Origin: Hirsutella rhossiliensis
Lineage: Eukaryota; Ascomycota; Sordariomycetes; Hypocreales; Ophiocordycipitaceae
Direction of reading: 5' to 3'
DNA length: 64,000 nucleotides
Assembly: GCF_020360975.1 (NCBI RefSeq)
Contig: NW_025408686.1
Span: forward strand, 434,001 to 498,000
A model generated the notes under the pieces. It was not told the origin of the DNA and searched no databases. It worked only from the letters and a program-made list of their open reading frames with translations. Shown here one piece after another: positions 33,717-46,264 of the stretch. The translations under genes and the position numbers were made by a program. How positions within the stretch are numbered: position 1 is the stretch's first letter; each line of letters opens with the position of its first letter.

Positions 33717-36700
33717 GCCTCCCTTAAAGAGTACTAAGTAAATAGTGCTCTTTACTAGTTATTTCTTTTATAGTAAAATTATCCTTATTAAGAATAAGGT
33801 ATATAATAAGAATATAAGGGAAAATTTTAAAACCCTTTCTAGGAAAAACCTTAGTAGGAAAAATCCTAGTTATAATTATAATTTTTTCTCTTCTTTTTAA
33901 GTAAACCTTTATAAGGAAAAAGCCTTATAGAGTTATTATAGGAAACCTTTAATAAGGAAAAACTCTATTTTTATAAGTTATTTTTTATTAATAGGAAACC
34001 TTTTTAAAGGAAAAAACCTATTAGTTATATATAGAGGAAAAGCTAAGAAAGCGAAAGATAGCTAAAAAACCTTTATTAAAGGGATATAAGCTTTTCTTTT
34101 TAAGGCTCTTTTAATTCCTTAAGGGAAAGAAGCTCTTGGAACTTAAAGAATTTTTCTCTTCTTAGTTCCTTAGTAAATATATCGGTAATATTATCTTCGG
34201 ATTTAATATAGAAAATCCGGATCTTCTTTTCCCTAATATTTTCTTAGGTATAAAAGTAAGCAATATCTATATACTTTATCTTTTTATAAAATTCCGGATT
34301 TTTAGCTAATTTAATAGCTACCTCGTTATCCGTTAAGATAGGAGGTATAGTATTAAGAATTCTAATAGATAAGCTATTATTTATCGAATAAAATAGCCGA
34401 TTTAGATATAAAGCTTCTTTATTAGCCTCCCTAAGGGCAACAAACTTAGCTTTATAGGTTAATAGGGCTATAGATTTTTACTCTTAGCTAGCCTAACTTA
34501 TAATATTTTTATAAATATAGAAATAGTATCTAGAAACGGATTTTCTATCTATAAGGTTAGACGCCTAGCTAGCGTCGGAATAACCTTTTATAAAATTATA
34601 AGTATAAGGGATATTATAGTAATAAGTTATCCCTAGGTTAGGGTATTTATTTAAATATTTCTAGATAGTATTTAACGCTTTAAAATACGTATTATCTAGT
34701 TTAGAAGTAAATCTAGTATAGGAAATAATAGTATATAAAATATCTAGCTTACTTATTATAGCTAGATATAATAAAGCCTTTATTTCCCTTTAGTAAATAA
34801 GGATTTCTTTTTACGAAGGTATTATAGTAGCCTTTTTAAGCTTTACTCTTACTATAGTAAGCGTATTAAAAGTCCCTAAGTCTTCTTTATTATATTCTCG
34901 TATTTTATTATAAGTATATTTTTCCTAGGATATAAATATCTCCTTTTTACTTTAGTTTATAATTATATATATTCCTAAGAAGTCTTTTAGTTCGCTTAGA
35001 AGCTAAACCTTTATATAATCTACTACCTTTTTAAGTAGACTATTTATTATACTTCTATTAGGCCTTATTATTAGGAGGTTATCTACGTAGATTACTATTA
35101 TAATTTTATATTACGTATTTATAAATACCCCTTTATCTATAAGAAGGGCCGAAAATCCTATCTTAGCTAATATAGAGCTAAGATAGTTATACTAAAGCTT
35201 TAGGCTTTATTTAAGGCCGTATAATACTTTCTTTAATTTTACTACTAGCCTTTTCTTTTTATATAGCTCTAGAAACTATAAATAGCTAATATTATACTTA
35301 TACTAGTTTTTATTAAACTAGTCTTTAAGTATTAGCTCTTTATAGCTTATAGGGATTTTTATATAAATATCTATATCTATTTCGGTATAAATAAAGGCAT
35401 TTTTTATATTGTATTATAGTAGAGTATAATTATTAGAAATAGCTATTATAAGTAGCATTCTAATAAATTTAGGTCTTACTATTATAGAAAAGGTTTCTAA
35501 ATAATCTAGGCTATAGACCTAATTAAATCCTTATACTACGTAGCGGGCTTTATATTTAATAATATTATTATTATTATCCTACTTTATTTTATAGACCTAA
35601 CGGCCGCTTAGGGCCTCCCTATTACTAGGAAGAGGCTTTAATTCCTAGGTATTTTAGTTTAAGAGCTCTTCTATTTCTAGAAATATAGCTCTTTTCTATT
35701 CTATAGCTTCTAAGCTATTTATAGCCTATTTAAATGTTTTAGGCTCTATAGCATCCTTATTTTCTAGTAAAGATAGAATAATCTCTTTACTTTTACTATT
35801 TAATATAGTATTTATTTCGGGGTATACGATATAGTCTTTATAAAATCCGTTTAGCTTCTTAGGTATATTAATACGAATTTTTAGATCCTTATTTAATCCC
35901 TTTTCTAAAAGAGGATTATTTCCCTTTTTTATAAAAGGGTTATCTTCCTTCTCTATAAGAGGGTTAACTTCCTTCTTTATAAGAGGGTTATTTTCCTACT
36001 CTATAAGAGGGTTATCTTCTTTTTTTATAGGAGGGTTATTTTCCTCTTTATTTAAAGAAGAGTTATTGCCTTCTTTATATATAGGTTCCCTTTATAAATA
36101 ATTATCTAGGATCTTATTTATAGAAGGTAAGGTATTAAATCGAAGTCCTTAAGGTCTTCTTATTTTTAATTTTCTATAAATTTATTTTCTAGGATAATAA
36201 TATCTCTAGAAATTATTACCTTTCTTTTCGAAAAGTTATATATTTCATAAGCATTTTTAGTATAGCCTATAATAATACCCTTATAAGCTCTTATTTCTAG
36301 CTTATCTAAGGGGTCTTTATTTTTATAATAAATAGTACTTTTAAAGGTCTTAATTTTCTCTAAGTCTTTTAAGGCTAGAGATTTATTTTCCTTCTTCTCT
36401 ATAAGAGTTTAGAAGCCTATTTATAAGTAAGGGGTCCTATTATATAAATAGGCTACTATTAGAATAGCTTCTCTTTATAGATATTTAAGTAGCTTTGCCG
36501 TAAATAAAATAGCTCGGACTTTATTTAAAATAGTCCTATTAATCCTCTTTATTACTCCGTTTAATTTAGGAGTCCTAGGAGGGCTAGTATAATATTTAAT
36601 TCCCTTTCTTAAGTAGTAGGGTTTTATTTTATATAGGAATTCTTTTACGTTATCTAAAAAGACTTCCTTTATAGTAATATTATCCCGGTTATTTTTAACT

Positions 36701-38621
36701 AAGGCTTTATATCCTAAGAATTTATCTAGGGCTTCTACCTTAGACTTTATTAAAGATATTTCTAAATATCTTATCCCTATATCTAAAACGGATATAAAGG
36801 AGGTATATTTATTATAAGTAGGGGTCCTTATAAAGCCTTAAATATTAATAGAAACTCTATTAAGGTAATTATATACCTTATTAGATAGGGATTTATTTCT
36901 TTTATTAGTTACCTTTACTTTAATATAAGCCTTATATTCTTTAATTTTTATAATATCCTTCTTAGGGATAGTTATATCTTTATTATATATTTTAAAGGTT
37001 TCTAGTAAGGCTTTAAGACTTATATATCTTAGCCTTAAATACTATAAATAAAAGTTAAGGTCCTTTATATTATTCCTTATATTATTAATATTATATAGGA
37101 ATGTCTTCTTCTTTAAGAAAGGAATTTCTAGAAAGAAGATATAAAGGTTATCTTACTATTTTCCTTTAGATATAATATTAGCCTAGTTATCTAATAGGAA
37201 AATTTCCTTACTATTAATAAATATATAAGTATTTTTAAAATACGATTAGCTTATAATATTTACCCTTAATTTAGGTATAAAAAGGCAGTTTCTTAGGATA
37301 AATAGCCTTTTATTATTTAGAAATCTAAAAAGAAGATCTCTATAGCTATTAATAACTATATAGGATGCCTTTCCCTAATTAACCTTAGTAGATATAGTTC
37401 GAAAATTAATAAGGAATTTCTTTTCTAATACTATATACTTAGTAGTACTAGTATCGTATATAAAATTATAGAAATTTCTATTCTCTAAGGTTTTATAAGG
37501 GATTTCCTTCTCTTTTACCTTATATATAAGGTCTTTAATTCGAGAGGAATTTAAAGGTCCTATTTGCCTATTATTAAATACGGCTTTTTTAAGGATATTC
37601 GAAGAGATATATACCTCTGCTTCTTCTTCGGAGCTTTTATAACCTCTAAGGGTAAGAGGAGGAATAGAAAAATCGATTTCTAGTTCTTTATTCGTTTAAT
37701 TATCGATTTCTATTTTTTCTGCTTCCGATATATATAGAGAAGAGGGTTTTTTTATCTTCTTATCGACGTAAGAGTCTAATTCGATAGGAAAACCTTCTAT
37801 AGAAGGTTTTCTAGGCCTCTTAGAAGGTATTCCTTTATTTTAATTTTTTGAATTTTTAGAAAAGCCTTTAGGGGCCTTTTCTAAGTAAAGATAGTAGTAA
37901 TCTTTAACTAGATGCCCTTTCTTTTTATAGTAAGTGCATTATAATATAATTTTTATCTTTTTCTAGGGCTTCTTAGTAAAGAAAGCTTACTTAAGGGGAT
38001 TTTCTAGAGACTTAGTCCTCTTAATTTCGTTTATAAGACTACTAGAGAGAGACTCTAGATTAAAAGCCTCTAAGTTATTTTAAAGAGCTTACGTTATATT
38101 AGTTATATAGCTAGAAAATAAGCCCGAAAGGCTATTTAAAATCTAAGCTGTAATAACTACTTCCGGAATTATAATATTCTATGCTTTTAGCTCCTCGAAT
38201 ACCTCTTTTACCTTATTTAGGTAGTATTCTAGGGATTCGAAATCCCCTACTAAAGTATTAAAAAGCTCCTTTATAAGTAGGTAATTTAAGGTAAAGGAAA
38301 TAAAGTTATATAGGGTTTTTAACCTATCCTATGCCTCTTTAGTATTTATTATATACTTAATTTAAGTTAAAGGACTATCTTTAATATAAAGAAAAATTAA
38401 AGTAAGTGCTTCTTTTATCTTTAAGTAATTTTCTTACTATATAGTAGTAGAAAACTTCCCCTTAACTAAAAGAGCCTATATTTAAATAGCCTAGAAGGTA
38501 TAGTTAGAACTACCCTTAAGTTTAGTAAATTCGAACTTATCCTTAGAGCCTATTTTAGAGAATTCGAGGTTATATTAGAATTTCGAAGATTTTTTAAAGT
38601 TATTACCCGACTTATAGAGAA

Positions 38622-38636
38622 GCCGGGCTTATAACC
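38622..38636 (-). other. Primer binding site of copia A copy 2
   Basis: On the minus strand this reads GGTTATAAGCCCGGC, directly after the 5' LTR. It equals the initiator tRNA-Met anticodon-arm complement (GTTATGAGCCC) with one G-to-A change of RIP type. Confidence 0.7.
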
Positions 38637-39332
38637 TATAAAAAGGTATAAGCAATAAGCGTAGAATCGGGTAATCGATAACGTAAGCGGAAGGGTCAGT
38701 CGAAGGAGTATAGGGTAGGATTTTATCCGGAGTTTATAACGAGTATATAAGGGGCTAAATAATATATTAAAAGAATAGCGTTATAAAAGATACTTACGAA
38801 CTTACCTATTCTATCTACTACTCTTAGGGAAATCCTTTGTCTTTTATAGACTATTGCTCGCCTACTAGTAGACTAATTAGTTAGCTTTCTAATATATTCT
38901 ATAGTGCTTAAAAAGCTCTATCTATAGTATATCTTCCTAACTTATTAGGTGGTCTAATTATAGCGTGATAGTTAACGTAAGACTATAGGTTCTAGTATAA
39001 GTAGTAGATTTAACTAGAATATTCTATGCCCTACCTATTCTTGTATCGCGGATATCTTTAGAACCGCTAGGCTAAAATAGGCAATAGGGTATTCGTTCTG
39101 CTCTTAATTAACTTATATATTTTATATATATTTTTATTTAAAAGGATAGGCTTATCTTAACCCGCTTTTCTTAGAGGAAGGTATAGATATCTAGTAGAGG
39201 TCTTTATCTTTAAGGGTTATTCCCTTAGACTATATTATAGAGCCTCTTTTTACTAGCTTATTTTATAAAGCCTCCTTATGCCTATTATTTCTTTATAATA
39301 GTAAAATAGGAATATAAGGGTATATTCTTATA
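38637..39332 (-). repeat. 5' LTR of copia A copy 2
   Basis: 696 bp, TATAAAAAGG to TTCTTATA on the + strand. It differs from the 3' LTR at many positions, mostly C/T and G/A. Confidence 0.85.
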
Positions 39333-42300
39333 CTTATCGAGGAAAGATTCGGTTAATTTATTCTTAAATTCCGACCTATCTTTAGGAAGGAATTACTCGA
39401 AAGGTTAGCTTTCCCTACTAAGAGGAATAGGTCTACTATAAAGGACCCTCTTCTAGCAGCTTAAAGAGACGGTCTTCTTTAATATATACGACTTAGTTAC
39501 CTAGGCCCCCTAGCTTTATATAAGCTAGGGCAATAATAAGGCGTACGAATAAGGGGCCTAAAGACCGTTAAATATAAATACTATAGCTAAGGAAAGACTA
39601 AGAGACGAATTTCTAGACGAACCCCTTTCTGGCCGGACTAGCTATATAAGGAAATTTAGGTCGACTAAACTAATATCTCTAAGGATTAAGAAAGCTTTAT
39701 TAAGGTAATAATTTTTATAGACGCTTTTTTAGGGATAGTTTTGCTTTATTTCTTATAGACCTACCTAAGTAAGTATAACTAGTTTGCTTTCTAGGACTTT
39801 ATTAACTAGATAAATTCCTACTTCGGCTATAAGGTAAAGAAGATATAGTCTAATAGAGAGCTATTTATAAAGGATATCTTAAATTAGCTTCGAAAAAGGG
39901 GTATTTACCCCTCCTATTAGTACTAAATACCTAGGCCTAGACCGGAGGGGCAGAAAGATTAAGGGGTGCTATAATAGAAAGGGCCTATATAATAAGACTT
40001 ACTATAAGGCTTTTATACGACCTTTAGAGGGAAGTTATTAAGACCGCCTATTACTTTTAGAACTAGACCCTAAGGGACCCTAAGGGCCTAAGGGACTATA
40101 GGGACCTAGAGACCCTTATTAAGACCTAAGGAATAGACTAGAAATTACCCCTTAAGCTCTTTATAAAGAAAAGGGCCTCGCTAGCCTACCTTTATACCTA
40201 TAGCTATAAGGTATACGCAATAACTACTAATATATAGCTAAAAAGGAAGAAGAAAAGAAAGCTTAATCCTAGAGCCTTTATTAGTTACCTTATTAGTTAT
40301 AATTCTATAAATATCTTTTAGATCTAGATTCCTTTTTTATAGAAGGTTATTTCGACTAGGGATATAATTTTTAACGAATCTAGCTTCTTCGACGAAAAGA
40401 GGGATTAATAGCCCCTCTTACTCTTATAACGTTAGCTAATTTAAAAGATTTAAATCCCCCCTTCCTAATAGTCTTAAAAAGAGGTCCTAGATAAGGAAAA
40501 AAAAAAGAAGCTAACGTCGAAGTAGTTAAGGACAAAGCTAACTTTAAAGAAGAGGAAGCTACTAGATTAAATAATCTAAACGAAGAAGGAGACTATAAGA
40601 AAGCGGTAGAGCTAGAATACGCCTACCTTCCTACGCCTCCTCTTATAGAATAAAAAGAAGATCTAAAAGTAGCTTTCTTTATTAGTCTTCCTATCTTAAT
40701 CCTTAAGGGGGTAGGAAAGGCACCTCTCTTAAAGGATTACCTAGTAACCTTTTTATCCTTACTTTAAGAAGTAAAGGAAGGTATAGGGCCTAATATAAAA
40801 GAAGACTAACCTCTCCTTTATTTCGATTGTTTTTCCGATTTCTACCTAACGCTTATAGAAGACGGTTCCTATAAAGCATTTATAGTAAGCTAGCTTTTTA
40901 AGCTACTATTAGTAAGGAAGGTATATAAAAGAGACCTCCTAGACCTACTAGTAAACTAAAAGTAGCTAGAAAGACACCCTTTTAAAGACTAGTTTTTCTA
41001 GGCCTAGAAAGACTACCTAGCTTTATATAAAGAGATAGGGTCTTTTAAAGAGGTTCTTAAGAAAAAGGGAAGAGGAAAATAGCTCCTTAGCTATAAGTAG
41101 GTCTTTATCTATAAGACTAATAAATATAGCTTCCTTTAAAAGTATAAAGCCTAGCTAGTTATTTATAGGAATTAATAGGAAAAAGGGGATTTACCTACTA
41201 AGGCAACTACCTTAATAAAGATATCTTTTTAGACCCTTATAGCTATAGTAATAGAATTCGACCTTAAGCTTAATTAGATAGATATAGTTAACGCCTTTAT
41301 TAACTACTTACTTAAGAAAGAAGAAGTTATTTATATATTCCTTCTACTAGGCTTCTAATAACTAGGAAAGGTTCTATAGCTTAGGAAAGCTTTATACGGA
41401 CTATAAAGATTACCCCTTCTTTAGTAATAGTATTTAATAGGTTCCCTTAAAGCCCTAGGCTTTAAGAAAGTCCCTTAAGAACCGTATATAATATAGAAGG
41501 GTAAAATTATAGTCTTTTTCTATATCGACGATATTATTTAGACCTACTTAAAAGAGGAAGAAGCTACTACTAAGGAGGCTATATAAGGCCTATAATAAAG
41601 GTATAAGATAATAAAGCTAAGGGAGCTAAAGTAGTTCCTAGGGATATAAATCCTTTAGAATAGGTCCTAATAGACTATCTAGCTTACTTAAGACGCTTAT
41701 ATCGATAAGGTCGCTTATAAATTCCTCCTTAATTCCCTTAATAAGAAGGTTCCCTCTACGCTTATATTAAATAAAGAGCTTTTACCTAATCTATCCTTTT
41801 AAGCTAGGGAGTAAGAGAAATACTAATATTAATAGAAGGTAGGCTCCCTACTTTTTTTAGCTATTTCTACTAAACTAGATATCTCTTTTACGGTCTCTTA
41901 GCTAGCTAGGTATAACTAGAATCCTAGCCCTAGGTATTAAGAAGTAGTAGATAAAGCTATCCTTTATCTCTATTTAACGAGATTATATAGTCTATACCTA
42001 GGAGGGTAGGAAAAAAAGAAATTAGCTGCCGAAATCTTCCTTTATTTAAGTGATTCGTCCTTTATAGATAATTTATTAAATAAAAAGAGCTTATAAGGGT
42101 ATATTATATCCCTTTTTAAAGGAACTATTACTTAGAGAGCTTTAAAGTAACTTACTATTATAACTTTAAGTATAGAGGTAGAGCTACTAGCTCTTTTAAA
42201 AGCGTTAAAAGAAGCGATTTTTCTTAGCTAGCTACTTATATCTTTATAACTATAAATTCCGTCCCTATTTACTATAGAATGCAATAATATATAGACTATA

Positions 42301-43334
42301 TAAATTCTTATAAAGGAAAATAGTAAGCTATTAACCTAGCTATAGTATATCGATATTTATTAGTATTAGTTACGCTAAGAGGTTTAAAGGGGACTTATTT
42401 CTATCTATTAGGTTTTAATAGTATCGATAAAAGCTAATAGTCTTATAAAGCCCTTACTAAAGTAAAAGCTAGCTATCCTTTTATAGTAAATTAAGCTAGA
42501 AAACGTTTAAGAAAAGCTATCCTTAGAGGCCTACCTTAAGAGTCTATAAAAGGAGCTAATAGCTCGTATAAGAAGGTAACGTCTATAGCTAAAGAAAAAA
42601 AAGAGGGTTTTCCCTTTAAAGGGCCCCCTATTTAATTAGGTTTTTCCCTTCTAAAAAGGCCCCTTTTCTTATAGGACTTTCCCCTCTTTAGGCCCCTATT
42701 CCTTAAGTAGGTCTAAAAGAGCCTAGGGACCTAAAAGGGCCCTTACTTTCCTTAAGTAAAGGGAGAAGTATAGAGCTAAGAACCTCCTTTATACGCTTAC
42801 TAGCCTAAAGCTATATTAGCTATACCCTTAAGGGGTAGGCTATAGTTAAGGGGGTATATCGCGAAGTATAGCTTAATTTTATAGTTCTTAGAGATATCCC
42901 TTAGTATAAGGGACCTAGGAAGCTAAAAAATAGGTTTTAAAGAAGGAGCTAAAAAGAGGTATAGAAAGGAGGGTAAGGGTATAAGGGGAAGTAAAAGTAG
43001 CGATAGCTTCTTATAAAGGTAGCGAAAGATAAGATAGATATACCGGTAACAGCTAAAAAGAAAGGGAAAAACTAGTAAAAAGCTTAGTAGTTAAAAGGAT
43101 ATTAGTAGCTTCTTTAAGTAGGATCTTCTTTATTAATTAAGATATTAAACGGGTATAAAGAGGGGCGTTAAATAAAGAAAAGAAAGAGAAATTAAGGTAA
43201 TATAATAATTATTTCCTTACTATAATTACTACCCTTATAAGAATTAAATCTCTTTACCCTACCTATTTAACCCCTTACTATTAATTTTACCTTTATATAT
43301 TTTTATATACTTCTTATATCTCTCTTTACAAGAA
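39333..43334 (+). mobile_element. Ty1/copia family B copy 2 (5'-truncated), RIP-inactivated
   Basis: It begins inside the integrase region. A stretch YKVYAITTN then NPRAFI-x-YL, NS-x-NIF and STRDIIFNE (about 40,195-40,385) is typical of the copia integrase C terminus. The RT follows (LYGL near 41,395; YIDD at 41521-41532, where the catalytic aspartates survive), then RNase H and the 3' LTR. Gln and Trp codons are stops. The 5' LTR, gag and integrase start are missing at the junction with copia A copy 2. Confidence 0.82.
42857..43334 (+). repeat. 3' LTR of copia B copy 2
   Basis: About 478 bp, TATCGCGAAG to ACAAGAA, preceded by a GGGGG polypurine tract. It aligns with 7631-8107 and, inverted, with 6893-7377. 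Confidence 0.65.
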
Positions 43335-44200
43335 TTAAAGTTATTAAAAAGTAATACTAAGAGAGTTTCTTAATAAAAGTAATAAGAAAAGATATCTTTA
43401 TAGCCTTTTCTTATATTAAGGCTAGAGCTAACCCTACCCTTCTTAGTATCTTATATATAAAAGAAATACTTATAGTATAGTAGTTATATACCTAAGAAGC
43501 TTACTAATAATAATAGTAGAGTTAGTTTAAATCTAGCTAAGGGTATAATTAAATTTTAGTTAAACTAGTAAACTACGCTAACTTACTTATTAATTAGATA
43601 ATTAATACTTTTAGAAGCGCTTATAAATATACTAGTAGTTTAGCCTTACTATAAGTAGGCCGGCTTAGACCTCGCTTACTTAAACCTAGCGACGAATTTA
43701 TTAAGACCTCCCTTTAACCTTAGTCTAGGCTCCTTAACTAAGAAAATAAAAACCTAGGGCCGATACTAGTAACTTAATAAGTATAGCGCGAAGCTAGTAT
43801 AATAGCCTAACTACTAGCCTAAGTAAAGGCTAGTATTAATAAAAAATAGCCCGCTAAGCCTTATAGTAGAAAAATAAGGTAAAGCTTAAGAAGATATTAT
43901 TATAAGATAAGGTTAAAGATAATTATATAATTAACTATTAACTATTAACTATTAACTAAAAAACGCTTATACTATTAATTAACGCTATATACCTTATATA
44001 TATAAAGGAGTTACTTTCTAAGGTTACTTTATAGTAAGGCTAATACGATTCTAACTAACTATAATAATACCTAAGATAGCTAGTATAAGATTCCTATATA
44101 TTATAACCGCGACTTAGTATAAGGGCGGACTAGCTATAAAAGAAGGGAGGGTTTTCCTTTAAGTACTTTAGTTTTTCCCTCCTATTTAACGCTAAAGTTC
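43335..44200. other. RIP-degraded tract upstream of the LINE
   Basis: AT- and TpA-rich sequence where the 5' part of the LINE (gag-like ORF1, endonuclease) would be expected, but I could not recognise those domains. A heptamer AACTATT is repeated about three times near 43,935-43,960. Confidence 0.5.
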
Positions 44201-46003
44201 TATATACCTTTAAATAGGTTACTAGTATAATCTTAATAATAATATATATAAAAGAAGGGATAAAAGTAAAAGCTAATACCTTTATAGAAAAATATAAGGC
44301 TTTCCTAACGACCCTTTTCTTAACCTTAGACCTTAGCCTTAGCCCCCCTTTTTAGCCCCCCTTAAAGCTTAGAAAAAGAAAAGCCTCTAGGCTATATAGG
44401 TAGTAAAGGTATAGATAAGTAAGACTAGCTAAAGCTAAAGGACCCTAAGATTAAGAGGGCTATTTTTAGCTCTTTTAATAAGAAAGCCCTTAGCCTAGAC
44501 TCCCTTAGCTTCCTCCTTATTTAATATATATATAAGGCTATCCTTATAGTCTTTAATAAGGCCTATAAAGCTTTATTTAACTAAGGATACTACCTTAAGG
44601 TATTAAAGTAAGCTATAAGAATTATACTTCCTAAGTAAAATAAGCTAGACTATACTATCCCTAAGGCTTATAAGGTTATAAGTTTACTTAACTACTTAAG
44701 AAAGGTCCTTAAAAAGCTATATACTACCTAGCTAAGCTATTTAGCTAATATAGCTAAGCTTTTAAACCTTATATAGCTAAAGGGATAAAAATTATAGTTA
44801 GCTATAAATATAGCCTTCCTCCTTTTATACTATATTTAAAAGAAGTAGGAGTTTAATAAGAAGGCTATTATTAGTACCTTTTTATTAAATATAAAGGGCG
44901 CCTTTAATTTTATATTAAAGGAATAGCTTATAAGGGTCCTAAGGGACTTAAACCTCCTTAAGGCTCTTATAAGTTAGGTAAACTACTTCCTTACTAAAAG
45001 GAAGATCTAGCTAGCTTTTAAAGGGTAAGTCTAGCCTCTTATAAACCTAGTAATAAAGGTGCCTTAAAGGTCTTTTATTAGCTTTATTTTATTCTTCTTA
45101 TATATAAGGGGGATACTAGCAGCTAAGGGATACTAGCTATCTTATATAAATAACTTTAGTATCTTTATAATATTAACCTTAGCTAAGAAGAACGTTTAAT
45201 AGCTAGAAGTAATAGCTACTAACTTATTTAAATAAGCTAAAGACTAAGGGGTTTACTTTAACCCTTTAAAAATAAAACTTATTTACTTTAGTAAGTAATA
45301 GTAGCTTATTTTAAAGGGTATAATAATAAGAGGCTTATTTTTTAAAGCAAAGCCTTTAGTATAGTAGCTAAGGGTCTTCTTTAATTCTAAGCTCTTATTT
45401 AAATAATATATTAAGAAGAAGGTAGCTTTTATATAAGCTACCTTTAAAAGACTATCTTACTTAATATTTATATAAAAAAGCTTATTATTTAAAGCCTTTA
45501 AATAGCTCTACTAAGCTTATATAACCTTTATAATAGACTATAGGGCCTAGCTTTAATATAAGGGGCCTAAGACTCTTAAGAGCTTAATAAAGCTTTTTTA
45601 AAGGCTTTAAAACTAAGTACTTTTAAAGGTCTTAGGAGCCTTTAAAGGATCCCTTATTAAGGCTTTAAAAGCTAAAGTAGCCCTACCGCTACTAAAGGTA
45701 TAATTTAAAAGGGTATACTTCTCTTATACCCTTTAAACTCTATACTTCTTACTTAATTACCTTATAAGGTAAGCTTATAACCTAGCTATATAAGACGACC
45801 TTACTAACTTAAGCTTTAACTTAAGGGCCTTAAGCTATATTAAGCTATATATATAGCTCTTTTACTTCCTTAAAGGCTTAGTAGCTCTTATATAACCTAA
45901 TTATAACTTAGAAAGAAGGAAAGCTAGCTAAGAGCCCTTATAGGCCCTTAAGCCCTTAGTTAAGAAGTAGTACTAATACCTCTTAGTTAGCTTAGCTAGC
46001 TTA

Positions 46004-46224
46004 TGTTACGGCCAGGCACATACGAGCCTTGACGGCTATAAAGATGTATTGGCACTATGAACAAAGACTCAAAGCTAAGGAGCAAGAAAGGAAGACTAGA
46101 CTACACGACCGAGCGGGCCCTTATATAGACACGAGGTCGCGCGTGGGCACGTGATGCTGCTTGGGCACGTGACACTGGTGAGGTTCTGCGCTGGCTCTCT
46201 ACGCCGGCGCCCAGGGTCGTGACA
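46004..46224 (-). repeat. 3' LTR of chromovirus E
   Basis: 221 bp, apparently identical to 51843-52063. It contains two CACGTGA E-box-like motifs (46149-46155 and 46165-46171). Confidence 0.92.
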
Positions 46225-46264
46225 CTACCCCCCGTCTAAGGCCTTGATATGCGTATCAAGGTAG

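Larger units (their letters stand above)
33020..39332 (-). mobile_element. Ty1/copia family A copy 2, full length with both LTRs, RIP-inactivated
   Basis: 6313 bp on the minus strand. Its internal part is the inverse complement of 1-4377, without the miniature-element insertion. It therefore supplies the empty site (36235-36239) for the TRIM and shows the full gag region missing from copy 1. Reading frames are broken by many stops at former Gln and Trp codons. The primer site (38622-38636) is a RIP-altered half initiator-tRNA match. The flanks do not match each other: gypsy C on the left and copia B on the right, with TATAT versus CTTAT next to the LTRs. Confidence 0.88.
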
